Of a stretch of DNA of 64,000 bases, positions 9,379 to 17,060 are shown in pieces; the stretch's first letter is position 1, and every line of letters starts with the position of its first letter. The stretch spans positions 1,426,001-1,490,000 of the forward strand of contig JBAOIA010000011.1 in the NCBI GenBank assembly GCA_037045145.1. The letters run 5' to 3'. The translations under genes and the position numbers were made by a program. Below the pieces are notes generated by a model, which was not told the origin of the DNA, made no database searches, and saw only the letters and a list, made by a program, of their open reading frames with translations. The DNA is from Bacteroidia bacterium. Lineage in GTDB: Bacteria; Bacteroidota; Bacteroidia; AKYH767-A; OLB10.

Positions 9379-10350
9379 TTATGAATTTCCTTTTGGAGGC
9401 TTACCGATAGACTCACGCATAGATGTGTCAGCCTGTATGTTCTCCATTTTATAGTAGTCCATAATGCCTAACTTACCACTACGAAAAGCCTCTGCCATTG
9501 CCATAGGAATCTGTGTCTCGGCTTCGATAACTTTCGCTCTGGCTTCTTGTGCTTTGGCAATCATTTCCTGCTCTAAGGCCACAGCTGCAGCCCTGCGTTC
9601 TTCGGCCATAGCCTGTGCCACCTTAAGGTCGGCAGTAGCCTGTTCCATCTGAAGTTTAGCACCAATATTTTCGCCTACATCTATATCGGCAATGTCTATT
9701 GATAATATTTCAAATGCTGTACCTGCGTCAAGACCTTTGTTTAAAACAGTTTTTGAAATCTGATCAGGATTTTCCAAAACGCTTTTATGGTCATGTGCCG
9801 AACCAATAGTTGTTACAATTCCTTCACCAACACGAGCAAGAATAGTCTCTTCACCTGCACCACCCACTAACTGATTGATGTTGGTACGAACAGTTACACG
9901 CGCACGCACCACCAACTGTATTCCATTTTTGCCCACAGCAGAAACAGGAGGTGTATCAATTACTCTTGGGTTTACAGAAAGTTGAACAGCATCTGCAACA
10001 TCGCGACCAGCCAAATCTATGGCAGCAGCCATTTTGAATGATAATGGAATGTTGGCTTTGTCTGCTGATATTAATGCTTTAATTACATTGTTCACATTTC
10101 CACCTGCCAGATAATGTGTTTCCAAATCAGGAATCGTAACACTAAGCCCCGCTTTAGTGGCAGTAATCATAGCATTTACAATTACACTTGGCGGCACTTT
10201 TCTTAAGCGCATTAAAATTAAATTCAGTATGCTGACTTTTACTCCTGAGAAAGTTGCTGTTATCCAGAGATTAACAGGAACAAAATAAAGAAATAGAAAA
10301 AACAGAATAATACCTGCAACAACCAGAATGAGTAGTGGAATACTTGCCAT
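9379..10350 (-). CDS. floA: Flotillin-like protein FloA
   Basis: 323 residues, close to the usual ~330 for FloA (UPF0365/YqfA). A single N-terminal membrane hairpin (about residues 5-27) is followed by the SPFH-like core (RVIDTPPVSAVGKNGIQL, VRARVTVRTN). A long coiled-coil-prone segment rich in Ala and Glu follows (about 235-290), with AKVIEAETQIP. Flotillins organise membrane microdomains and act as scaffolds. The gene follows the NfeD-like gene with an 18-bp gap, the widespread nfeD-floA operon order, so the two proteins probably act together at the membrane. Confidence 0.95.
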   Translation of the reverse strand: MASIPLLILVVAGIILFFLFLYFVPVNLWITATFSGVKVSILNLILMRLRKVPPSVIVNAMITATKAGLSVTIPDLETHYLAGGNVNNVIKALISADKANIPLSFKMAAAIDLAGRDVADAVQLSVNPRVIDTPPVSAVGKNGIQLVVRARVTVRTNINQLVGGAGEETILARVGEGIVTTIGSAHDHKSVLENPDQISKTVLNKGLDAGTAFEILSIDIADIDVGENIGAKLQMEQATADLKVAQAMAEERRAAAVALEQEMIAKAQEARAKVIEAETQIPMAMAEAFRSGKLGIMDYYKMENIQADTSMRESIGKPPKGNS

Positions 10351-10368
10351 TTTTTTAGATTTTAAAGT

Positions 10369-10833
10369 TTATATTTTTTTTACAATAAGTTTATTTGCCA
10401 TTACTTCAATAACTTCAACTGTAGAATTTGCTTCAATCATTTCGCCAAGCGATTGCACCTCTACTTTTTTATTATGAAATACTGCTGTTCCCATTGGTCT
10501 TAATGCCGACAGTGCTTTGCCTTGTTCACCCGTTTTTATATCCATTTCATCAACCCGTTCAATTTTAGAATCGCTTGATTGTTGAAGACTGAATCTGCGC
10601 CACACATTGTATCGAAAAGCCAGGTAAATGGTAGCTGAAGTAACAGTAATAGTAATAAGTGCAATAATAGAACCTACAGTATTTCCCAGTTCTTGAAAGG
10701 CATACCAAATGCCACCTAAAATCATTAATGCACCAATAATGCCGGCAATTAACCCTGGCAGAATCAGTATCTCCAGAATCAACATAATTATGCCCACTAG
10801 TATCAGTAAAATGATAATAAATATGGTTCCCAT
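10369..10833 (-). CDS. NfeD-like membrane protein
   Basis: About 154 residues from the internal ATG at 10833 (MGTIFIII). A longer frame from 10896 would run through a terminator hairpin, so the shorter start is preferred. The first ~75 residues contain two or three membrane segments with a GLIAGIIGALMILGG stretch. The rest is a soluble beta-rich domain (ALSALRPMGTAVF, EVQSLGEMIEANSTVEVIEV) typical of the NfeD C-terminal OB fold. NfeD proteins partner with flotillin or SPFH proteins, and floA is immediately downstream. A -7 element (TATGTTTG) lies 10 nt before the chosen start. Confidence 0.88.
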   Translation of the reverse strand: MGTIFIIILLILVGIIMLILEILILPGLIAGIIGALMILGGIWYAFQELGNTVGSIIALITITVTSATIYLAFRYNVWRRFSLQQSSDSKIERVDEMDIKTGEQGKALSALRPMGTAVFHNKKVEVQSLGEMIEANSTVEVIEVMANKLIVKKI

Positions 10834-10843
10834 TTTCGGTAGC

Positions 10844-10851
10844 AAACATAG
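10844..10851 (-). promoter_or_regulatory. -7 element before nfeD-floA
   Basis: TATGTTTG on the minus strand matches TAnnTTTG. A TTG about 23 nt upstream could serve as the -33 element, within a permissive spacing. The site sits just past the terminator of the preceding TonB-family gene and supports the start at 10833. Confidence 0.5.
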
Positions 10852-10852
10852 T

Positions 10853-10884
10853 AAAAAGGCCATTGCTAAAAAGCAACAGCCTTT
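10853..10884 (-). terminator. Terminator of TonB-family gene
   Basis: On the minus strand AAAGGC-TG-TTGC, a TTTTTA loop, then GCAA-TG-GCCTTTTT form a two-part stem with a symmetric internal loop and a T tract, 47 nt after the stop of the TonB-family gene. Confidence 0.75.
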
Positions 10885-10930
10885 ATTAAAAAACACGAAT
10901 TTATTTATTCTTTTTTTCTTGAAACAGAAA

Positions 10931-11725
10931 TTATTTGATGGTAAATGTTACCGGTAATGTATAGGCAACAGCCACAGGTTTACCGCCCTGTAATCCAGGC
11001 TTCCATAGTGGAGATTTCTCAAGTACTCTGATGGCTTCAAGTGATAATTCAGGCGCATTATCAATACCTTTTAGAATTTTGATATTGCTGACATGGCCAC
11101 TTTTATCCACTATAAATCCTACATAAACAGTTCCACTGATTTCATTCTTGATTAAATCAGATGGGAAAATAATGTTTTTTTGAACAAAACGAATCAAGGC
11201 TTCTTCTCCTCCCGGAAATTCAGGAAGAACTTCAGGTATTAATGTAAAATCTGACGCTCCTGTAGTTGAAGATCCTGTACCTATAGTTCCATTCCCTGAT
11301 GTAACAGGAACAATAGAAGTGCCGCCACCTGTTGAATTAAGAGTTGGTAAAACAGTAAGTGGTGACGTTATTAAAGGTTCAATGATCTGTAATTTTCTAT
11401 CAGTCACTACGGGAATGCCGTTACCGTTGGAATGGGTTGCTGGTGTTGTAGTGTTCGTTATTGGTATTGGAGGAGGTTCTACTTTATTGAAGTTATAAAT
11501 AATTTCAGGTAACTTTGTTTTATCTGTATATTGCTGAATAAGTTCAATAGATGGGCCTCCTGAAAGTGCAATTCCTATTAGCATTGCAGCAATTATAGTT
11601 GAGGCAATTATCCAGGAATGTAAAAGGCGATTTGATTCATTTTGTCTTAAATGGTATGCGCCATAATCTTTGTTGCGGTTTTCGAATATCAGTTCGCACC
11701 ACCGCTGTGAATAAATAAATTCCAT
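10931..11725 (-). CDS. TonB-family energy transducer
   Basis: 264 residues. A short cytoplasmic N-terminus with the NRNKDYGAYHLR motif, typical of Bacteroidota TonB homologues, precedes one membrane segment (about residues 37-55). A Pro/Thr/Gly-rich periplasmic linker (about 85-165) contains PPPIPI. The C-terminal TonB domain (about 170-264) shows FPGGEEAL, ISGTVYVGFIVDKSGHVSNIKILKG and the ending VAYTLPVTFTIK. TonB proteins pass proton-motive energy from ExbBD to outer-membrane receptors, such as the B12-type receptor at 42-44 kb. No exbB or exbD is adjacent, so they must be elsewhere. Confidence 0.92.
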   Translation of the reverse strand: MEFIYSQRWCELIFENRNKDYGAYHLRQNESNRLLHSWIIASTIIAAMLIGIALSGGPSIELIQQYTDKTKLPEIIYNFNKVEPPPIPITNTTTPATHSNGNGIPVVTDRKLQIIEPLITSPLTVLPTLNSTGGGTSIVPVTSGNGTIGTGSSTTGASDFTLIPEVLPEFPGGEEALIRFVQKNIIFPSDLIKNEISGTVYVGFIVDKSGHVSNIKILKGIDNAPELSLEAIRVLEKSPLWKPGLQGGKPVAVAYTLPVTFTIK

Positions 11726-11750
11726 AATGTTGCTTTTATCTTATAGATGT

Positions 11751-11825
11751 ATGACGCAACAACATTCCATATTATTATTTCCGAAAACTATTTTACCATT
11801 CGATGACGGTAAAACTTGATTGGCT
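11751..11825. repeat. Dispersed 75-bp repeat, copy 1
   Basis: The segment begins ATGACGCAACAA and ends GGTAAAACTTGATTGGCT. A second 75-bp copy with the same ends and roughly 85-90% identity lies at 20364-20438 in the same orientation. No coding sequence or clear fold is seen. It marks the left edge of the accessory region. Confidence 0.8.
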
Positions 11826-11830
11826 TTGTC

Positions 11831-11869
11831 CATTCAAAGTCTCCCGCATTTCAGGGGACTTTGAATGCA
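11831..11869. repeat. Palindromic element upstream of the REP array
   Basis: CATTCAAAGTC-T-CC pairs with GG-G-GACTTTGAATG around an ~8-nt loop. It is a REP-like hairpin of a different sequence family from the neighbouring CTGGCGCAAG repeats. Confidence 0.6.
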
Positions 11870-11879
11870 GTAATTGCCT

Positions 11880-12060
11880 CCCACTGGCGCAAGTCTTTCT
11901 GACTTGTGCCGTCCTGTCATTAAAAAATGCACATTTCTCCCACTGGCGCAAGTCTTTCTGACTTGTGCCGTCCTGTCATTAAAAAATGCCCCTCTGGCGC
12001 ATCCCGATAACTACCCCTCTGGCGCATCCCGATAACTATCGGAATCAGACTTGTGCCTCC
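11880..12060. repeat. Tandem REP palindromes beside a RAYT remnant
   Basis: Four adjacent copies of a palindrome starting CTGGCGCA lie at about 11882-11910, 11941-11969, 11991-12013 and 12016-12058. The first two are complete (GGCGCAAGTC/GACTTGTGCC with one G-U pair) and are followed by the same CCTGTCATTAAAAAATGC tail. The third is truncated. The fourth carries an inserted CCGATAACTATCGG palindrome. The tail matches the sequence before the RAYT start codon, so these are copies of the left end of that element. Confidence 0.85.
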
Positions 12061-12089
12061 CTATCATTAAAAAATGCACATTTGCAACC

Positions 12090-12345
12090 ATGAGTTCCAA
12101 GTATAAGTTTCACAATCCTGATGCGATATATTTTGTTACCTTTTCAGTTATAAACTGGATTGATGTTTTTACAAGAAACCTCTATAAAGATATTTTAATT
12201 GACAGCATAAAACATTGCCAAAAAGAAAAAGGCTTGGTAGTTCATGGTTGGGTTATTATGACCAATCATGTACACATGATTATTTCTAAAAACGGAACTT
12301 GGGTATTGCCTGAAAGGACTTATTGACTTGGTGCTGCTTGAATGA
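12090..12345 (+). pseudogene. RAYT transposase remnant with internal deletion
   Basis: From the ATG at 12090 the frame is nearly identical to the first ~70 residues of the intact RAYT at 16471 (start MSSKYKFHNPDAIYFVTF, motif TNHVHMIIS). After GTWVLP it jumps to the last ~10 codons of the gene (GGACTTATTGACTTG... TGCTTGAATGA), now out of frame, so translation stops early at 12326. About 300 bp between is missing, including the C-terminal half of the catalytic domain. REP palindromes flank it at about 12016-12058 and 12351-12381, so the unit at ~12016-12381 is a deletion derivative of the whole element and could be mobilised only in trans. Confidence 0.85.
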
Positions 12346-12350
12346 TAGTA

Positions 12351-12381
12351 TGGCACAAGTCCGAAGACTTGCGCCAGTGGG
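12351..12381. repeat. REP palindrome, right end of the RAYT remnant
   Basis: TGGCACAAGTCCGAAGACTTGCGCCAGTG is the inverted counterpart of the left-end REP. It differs from the copies at 17029-17055 and 18534-18560 only near the loop. Confidence 0.85.
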
Positions 12382-12403
12382 GAGTTCATTAAAATAAAAG
12401 GCA

Positions 12404-12426
12404 ACGAGGCACAGCCTCGCGCTTAC
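12404..12426. repeat. Second-family palindrome, copy A
   Basis: ACGAGGCACAGCCTCGCG forms a CGAGGC/GCCTCG hairpin with an ACA loop. It lies directly after the stop of the last gene in the T9SS paralogue operon. A related copy with compensating stem changes is at 17384-17407. Confidence 0.6.
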
Positions 12427-12435
12427 GAAGCAGCA

Positions 12436-13404
12436 TCATTCCTTAATAAACTTTTTAACTGCAATTCCTTTATCACTAAAAACCTTTACAAAATAAACTC
12501 CGCTTTTTAACAAGCCCACATCAGTTTCTATTTTGTTTTGTAATTGAAAATTATTAGTTGATAAAACCATTTCACCTAAAACATTTACAATTTCTAATTT
12601 TCTAATTTCTGAATTAGACTTTGTTAACTGAATAAGCAGTTTATTTTTTACAGGATTAGGAGAAACAAAAAACTGCAATTGGTAGTTTTCTATTTCATTT
12701 ATACCAACCGTACAGTCAATTACACTTACATCGTCAATAAATAAGTACGACTCATATTGGCTTTGAGGAACTGAATTATTAATAGAATCAATCATGGTAT
12801 TAGCATTATCTTTAAAGTTGCCAATAGTCAAATATTTTTCACCACCGGTGGCAATATACGTTCCTGAAATCTGCACCCAGTTAAGCGTATCATAAATAAT
12901 ATTGCCCGCAGGGTTTGAAATTTGAGGAACAAACGAAAGATTGGTGTTGATGGTATAATCAACAGCACTGTCAACAGAAAGATATAATCCTATACCATCT
13001 GTAACATACTTTAATTCCTCTGCAACTGAAACATAAAAGCTGACGCAATACTCATGCCCCTGCTTTAATGTGTCGGATAGTTCTCCTCCAATATATTCTC
13101 GCCTATTTAGATAATTTGGATTTGAAGGCTGCATAAGTGTGGCCAATCCTACATAAGCAATACCTGTTCTTGCATATTGGTATCCAACTCCACTTTGTGG
13201 AACGGAAGATGTTCCGCAAAATATATCAGGCTGTTCGCTGAAATAATCAGGACTGCCATAAGTTGCCCAATACCAATATTTACATTGCATGGCATAGGTG
13301 CCTGTGCAGGCAATAGTATCCTCAAATGAAGGATTTAATACTAAATTTTGCGCATTTGCTTTTAATGATAAAAACAAAAATAAACTTATCAGAACCTTAT
13401 TCAT
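12436..13404 (-). CDS. T9SS-sorted surface protein, tandem paralogue 1
   Basis: 322 residues, the last gene of a four-gene minus-strand tandem. Signal peptide MNKVLISLFLFLSLKANA, then a domain starting NLVLNPSFEDT. The domain has conserved Cys, Trp and Tyr residues (MQCKYWYWATYGSPDYFSEQ), the block RREYIGGELSDTLKQGHEYC and the pre-sorting motif FIDDVSVIDCTVGINE. The ectodomain looks like a beta-sandwich of carbohydrate-binding type (inference). Its sorting domain (SPNPVKNKLLIQL, ending VKKFIKE) differs fully from those of its three paralogues although the ectodomain is closely related. It lies 10 bp after paralogue 2, so the operon is continuous. Confidence 0.85.
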   Translation of the reverse strand: MNKVLISLFLFLSLKANAQNLVLNPSFEDTIACTGTYAMQCKYWYWATYGSPDYFSEQPDIFCGTSSVPQSGVGYQYARTGIAYVGLATLMQPSNPNYLNRREYIGGELSDTLKQGHEYCVSFYVSVAEELKYVTDGIGLYLSVDSAVDYTINTNLSFVPQISNPAGNIIYDTLNWVQISGTYIATGGEKYLTIGNFKDNANTMIDSINNSVPQSQYESYLFIDDVSVIDCTVGINEIENYQLQFFVSPNPVKNKLLIQLTKSNSEIRKLEIVNVLGEMVLSTNNFQLQNKIETDVGLLKSGVYFVKVFSDKGIAVKKFIKE

Positions 13405-13414
13405 AATTAAACAG

Positions 13415-14389
13415 TTATTTTACTGCCAGCTTTATCATTTTATCGCTGCGCCCTGCTATTTTTATCTTTACAAGGTATATTCCTTTTGCCAAATCAGATA
13501 CCGGTATTGAAACAAAATTACTGCCTTTTGTAAGGTTGTACTCTTTTATTTCTTTACCTAACATATCCATTAATTTTATTTTCCCGCTTTCGTCCGCTGC
13601 TAACTCATTTTCATAATAAACAACAGTATTAGCAGGATTGGGATATAATTTCCCTGAACTTAAATTACCATTTACTTCGTTAATACCAACTGTGCAGTCA
13701 ATTACACTTACATCGTCAATGAAAAAATAACTTTCAATTAGACTTGCACTTGTAGAATCAATTGCGGTGTTAGCATCATCTTTAAAATTGCCAATGGTCA
13801 AATATTTTTCACCACCATTGGCAATGTACGTTCCCGAAATCTGCACCCAGTTAAGCGTATCATAAATAATATTACCCGCAGGGTTTGAGATTTGAGGAAC
13901 AAACGAAAGATTGGTGTTGATGGTATAATCAACAGCACTGTCAACCGAAAGGTATAATCCTATACCGTCAACAACATATTTTAATTCTTCGGCAACCGAA
14001 ACATAAAAGCTGACACAATACTCATGCCCCTGCTTTAATGTATCGGATAATTCTCCTCCTACATATTCTCTTCTATTTATATGATTTGGGGAAACATGTT
14101 TTGTGTAAACACCCAATCCCACATAAGCAACACCTGTTCGTGCATATTGATAACCCGCTGTGCTTTGCGGAACAGGTAAGGCGTAACAGAAAGGGTCATA
14201 CGTTTCGCTGAAATAATCAGGACTGCCACCTGATGCTGAATACCAATTGGTGCACTGCATTTGCCATGTGCCAAGATTAATAAATATCCAGCATGGTATT
14301 GTATTTTCAAATGAAGGATTTAATACTAAATTTTGCGCATTTGCTTTTAATGACAAAAACAAAAATAAACTTATCAGAACCTTATTCAT
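13415..14389 (-). CDS. T9SS-sorted surface protein, tandem paralogue 2
   Basis: 324 residues, with the same signal peptide as paralogue 1. The segment after the signal is the most divergent of the family (PCWIFINLGTWQMQCTNWYSASGG and TYDPFCYALPVPQST), which suggests a different ligand specificity. From HVSPNHINRREY to the C-terminus (about 13415-14113) it is identical to paralogue 3 in both protein and DNA. The sorting domain has LYPNPANTVVYYENEL and ends IKLAVK. The identity and the conserved intergenic spacer point to recent unequal crossing-over or gene conversion of a 985-bp unit. Confidence 0.85.
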   Translation of the reverse strand: MNKVLISLFLFLSLKANAQNLVLNPSFENTIPCWIFINLGTWQMQCTNWYSASGGSPDYFSETYDPFCYALPVPQSTAGYQYARTGVAYVGLGVYTKHVSPNHINRREYVGGELSDTLKQGHEYCVSFYVSVAEELKYVVDGIGLYLSVDSAVDYTINTNLSFVPQISNPAGNIIYDTLNWVQISGTYIANGGEKYLTIGNFKDDANTAIDSTSASLIESYFFIDDVSVIDCTVGINEVNGNLSSGKLYPNPANTVVYYENELAADESGKIKLMDMLGKEIKEYNLTKGSNFVSIPVSDLAKGIYLVKIKIAGRSDKMIKLAVK

Positions 14390-14399
14390 AATTAAACAG

Positions 14400-15359
14400 T
14401 TATTTTACTGCCAGCTTTATCATTTTATCGCTGCGCCCTGCTATTTTTATCTTTACAAGGTATATTCCTTTTGCCAAATCAGATACCGGTATTGAAACAA
14501 AATTACTGCCTTTTGTAAGGTTGTACTCTTTTATTTCTTTACCTAACATATCCATTAATTTTATTTTCCCGCTTTCGTCCGCTGCTAACTCATTTTCATA
14601 ATAAACAACAGTATTAGCAGGATTGGGATATAATTTCCCTGAACTTAAATTACCATTTACTTCGTTAATACCAACTGTGCAGTCAATTACACTTACATCG
14701 TCAATGAAAAAATAACTTTCAATTAGACTTGCACTTGTAGAATCAATTGCGGTGTTAGCATCATCTTTAAAATTGCCAATGGTCAAATATTTTTCACCAC
14801 CATTGGCAATGTACGTTCCCGAAATCTGCACCCAGTTAAGCGTATCATAAATAATATTACCCGCAGGGTTTGAGATTTGAGGAACAAACGAAAGATTGGT
14901 GTTGATGGTATAATCAACAGCACTGTCAACCGAAAGGTATAATCCTATACCGTCAACAACATATTTTAATTCTTCGGCAACCGAAACATAAAAGCTGACA
15001 CAATACTCATGCCCCTGCTTTAATGTATCGGATAATTCTCCTCCTACATATTCTCTTCTATTTATATGATTTGGGGAAACATGTTTTGTGTAAACACCCA
15101 ATCCTACATAAGCAATTCCTGTTCTTGCATATTGGTATCCAGCTCCACTTTGCGGAACATAAGATGTTCCGCAAAATATATCAGGCTGTTCACTGAAATA
15201 ATCAGGACTGCCTATATTAGCCGTGTACCAATATTTGCATTGCATGGCATAGGTACCTGTGCAGGCTATGGTATCTTCAAAACTTGGGTTTAACACCAGA
15301 TTTTGTGCATTTGCTTTTAATGACAAAAGCAAATAAAAATAAACAGCTAACTTTTTCAA
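14400..15359 (-). CDS. T9SS-sorted surface protein, tandem paralogue 3
   Basis: 319 residues. The signal peptide MKKLAVYFYLLLSLKANA is of the paralogue-4 type. The N-terminal ligand-facing segment (TIACTGTYAMQCKYWYTANIGSP) is also close to paralogue 4, while the rest is identical to paralogue 2. It is therefore a mosaic of its two neighbours. The spacer to paralogue 2 is 10 bp. Confidence 0.85.
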   Translation of the reverse strand: MKKLAVYFYLLLSLKANAQNLVLNPSFEDTIACTGTYAMQCKYWYTANIGSPDYFSEQPDIFCGTSYVPQSGAGYQYARTGIAYVGLGVYTKHVSPNHINRREYVGGELSDTLKQGHEYCVSFYVSVAEELKYVVDGIGLYLSVDSAVDYTINTNLSFVPQISNPAGNIIYDTLNWVQISGTYIANGGEKYLTIGNFKDDANTAIDSTSASLIESYFFIDDVSVIDCTVGINEVNGNLSSGKLYPNPANTVVYYENELAADESGKIKLMDMLGKEIKEYNLTKGSNFVSIPVSDLAKGIYLVKIKIAGRSDKMIKLAVK

Positions 15360-15372
15360 TATTTAAGATTAT

Positions 15373-16347
15373 TTACTGCAATACCAGCTTTATAAATTCA
15401 GGTTGTCTGTCGCTTATATTTACTTTAACCATATATACCCCACGAGCATAATTTAAAGTTCCTATGGTAATTTTATTTTTACCATGATTTAGTTTATATG
15501 CCGATAATTTATTGCCGAGCATATCATATAATTCCAGCAAGCCATTTTCATTATCATTCAACTCACTTTCATAGTACACTGCTGTTCGTGCAGGGTTGGG
15601 GTATAGCTTACCTATATCTTTATTATCATTTACTTCGTTAATGCCCACTGTGCAGTCTATTACACTTACATCGTCAATAAAAAAATATGCTTCATGCGCA
15701 CCAAGTGGAACACTGAGGTTAACAGAATCAATCATGGTATTAGCATCATCTTTAAAGTTACCAATGGTCAGGTATTTTTCTCCGCCATTGGCAATATACG
15801 TTCCTGAAATTTGCACCCAGTTAAGCGTATCATAAATAATATTGCCTGAAGGATTTTCTATTTGAGGAACAAACGACAGGTTGGTATTGATGGTATAATC
15901 AACAGCGCTGTCAACAGAAAGGTATAAACCTATGCCGTCCACAACGTATTTGAATTCTTCTGCAACCGAAACGTAAAAACTTACGCAATACTCATGCCCC
16001 TGCTTTAACGTGTCGGATAATTCTCCTCCTACATATTCTCTTCTATTTATATGATTTGGGGAAACATGTTTTGTGTAAACACCCAATCCTACATAAGCAA
16101 TTCCTGTTCTTGCATATTGGTATCCACCTCCACTTTGCGGAACGTAAGATGTTCCGCAAAATATATCAGGCTGTTCACTGAAATAATCAGGACTGCCATA
16201 AGTTGCCCAATACCAATATTTACATTGCATAGCATAGGTGCCTGTGCAGGCTATGGTATCTTCAAATGAAGGATTTAATACCAAATTTTGTGCACTTACC
16301 TTTAATGATAAAAACAAGCATAAATAATAAATAGCTAACTTTTTCAT
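15373..16347 (-). CDS. T9SS-sorted surface protein, tandem paralogue 4 (first in operon)
   Basis: 324 residues, the promoter-proximal member. The signal peptide is MKKLAIYYLCLFLSLKVSA. The ectodomain matches paralogues 1 and 3 at the N-terminus and keeps the RREYVGGELSD block. Its own sorting domain is LYPNPARTAVYYESEL, ending FIKLVLQ. The leader upstream carries a strong hairpin (16359-16388). All four genes are spaced 10-13 bp apart and are probably one transcript of about 3.9 kb. Function is unknown; surface adhesion or glycan binding is a guess. Confidence 0.85.
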   Translation of the reverse strand: MKKLAIYYLCLFLSLKVSAQNLVLNPSFEDTIACTGTYAMQCKYWYWATYGSPDYFSEQPDIFCGTSYVPQSGGGYQYARTGIAYVGLGVYTKHVSPNHINRREYVGGELSDTLKQGHEYCVSFYVSVAEEFKYVVDGIGLYLSVDSAVDYTINTNLSFVPQIENPSGNIIYDTLNWVQISGTYIANGGEKYLTIGNFKDDANTMIDSVNLSVPLGAHEAYFFIDDVSVIDCTVGINEVNDNKDIGKLYPNPARTAVYYESELNDNENGLLELYDMLGNKLSAYKLNHGKNKITIGTLNYARGVYMVKVNISDRQPEFIKLVLQ

Positions 16348-16358
16348 GATTGAAAAAA

Positions 16359-16388
16359 TTGTAAGGAGGTGTAAATGCCTCCTTACAA
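16359..16388 (-). promoter_or_regulatory. Leader hairpin with possible promoter of the paralogue operon
   Basis: On the minus strand TTGTAAGGAGG (16378-16388) pairs perfectly with CCTCCTTACAA (16359-16369) and is followed by TTTTTT, ending about 6 nt before the ATG region of the first paralogue. It looks like a terminator or attenuator in the 5' leader. TATTTTTG (16386-16393) overlaps its upstream edge and fits the -7 consensus, but no -33 element was found. It may alternatively be a leftover terminator. Confidence 0.5.
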
Positions 16389-16410
16389 AAATACAATTTA
16401 GTTTAACCCC

Positions 16411-17057
16411 TACTGGCGCAAGTCTTCAGACTTGTGCCATCCTGTCATTAAAAATTGCACATTTGCAACCATGAGTTCCAAGTATAAGTTTCACACTCCT
16501 GATGCCATATATTTTGTTACTTTTTCGGTTATAAACTGGATTGATGTTTTTACAAGAAACGGTTATAAAGATATTTTAATTGACAGTATAAAACATTGCC
16601 AAAAAGAAAAAGGCTTAGTGGTTCATGCTTGGGTTATTATGACCAATCATGTACACATGATTATTTCTAAAAACGGAACATGTGTGCTGCCTGATATAAT
16701 GCGCGACCTTAAAAAATTTACAGCCTATAAAATTACAGGGGCAATTATGGAAAATTCTCAGGAAAGCAGGCGCGAATGGATGTTTAATCTTTTTAAACGG
16801 GCTGGTGAAAGAAATTCCAACAATACAAACTGGCAGTTTTGGCAACAGGATAATCATCCTGTTGAATTAACTGATGCAAGAATGCAAGAACAAAAATTAA
16901 ATTACATACATGAAAATCCTGTGCGGGCAGGATTTGTTTATAACCCTGAAGACTATGTGTACAGTAGCGCAACGGATTATTGCGGCAGCAAAGGGCTTAT
17001 TGACTTAGTGCTGCTTGAATGATAGTAGGGCACAAGTCTGAAGACTTGCGCCAGTGG
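16411..17057 (+). mobile_element. Complete REP-bounded RAYT element
   Basis: The unit starts with the REP palindrome CTGGCGCAAGTCTTCAGACT (16412 onward) and ends with its inverted copy (17029-17055), enclosing one transposase gene. The CCTGTCATTAAAAATTGCAC leader and the TGATAGTA tail are shared with the two shorter derivatives at ~12016-12381 and 18421-18560. Its right end abuts a truncated RAYT of another subfamily, so it seems to have inserted into that gene or deleted part of it. Confidence 0.8.
16471..17022 (+). CDS. REP-associated tyrosine transposase (RAYT, Y1 family)
   Basis: 183 residues from the ATG at 16471; the longer frame from 16432 begins inside the REP-derived leader. This single-strand HUH/Y1 transposase family is related to IS200/IS605 and processes REP palindromes. 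Visible motifs are the N-terminal YFVTFSVINWIDVFTR, the metal-binding HVH in TNHVHMIIS (about residues 66-74) and the C-terminal hallmark HENPVRAGF with YVYSSATDY. The frame is intact, so this copy could be active. REP palindromes bracket it, and non-autonomous derivatives of the same element lie nearby. Confidence 0.92.
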   Translation: MSSKYKFHTPDAIYFVTFSVINWIDVFTRNGYKDILIDSIKHCQKEKGLVVHAWVIMTNHVHMIISKNGTCVLPDIMRDLKKFTAYKITGAIMENSQESRREWMFNLFKRAGERNSNNTNWQFWQQDNHPVELTDARMQEQKLNYIHENPVRAGFVYNPEDYVYSSATDYCGSKGLIDLVLLE

Positions 17058-17060
17058 GGG

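Noticed and set aside
9165..9410. Small plus-strand gene over the tRNA-Arg region
   Set aside because: It runs through the tandem repeat and antisense to the tRNA and the floA end.
10833..10896. Longer start for the NfeD-like protein
   Set aside because: The upstream extension is encoded by the terminator hairpin of the previous gene.
16977..17060. Extension of the truncated RAYT frame into the neighbouring element
   Set aside because: These codons are the REP palindrome and the antisense of the intact RAYT end, not protein-coding family sequence.
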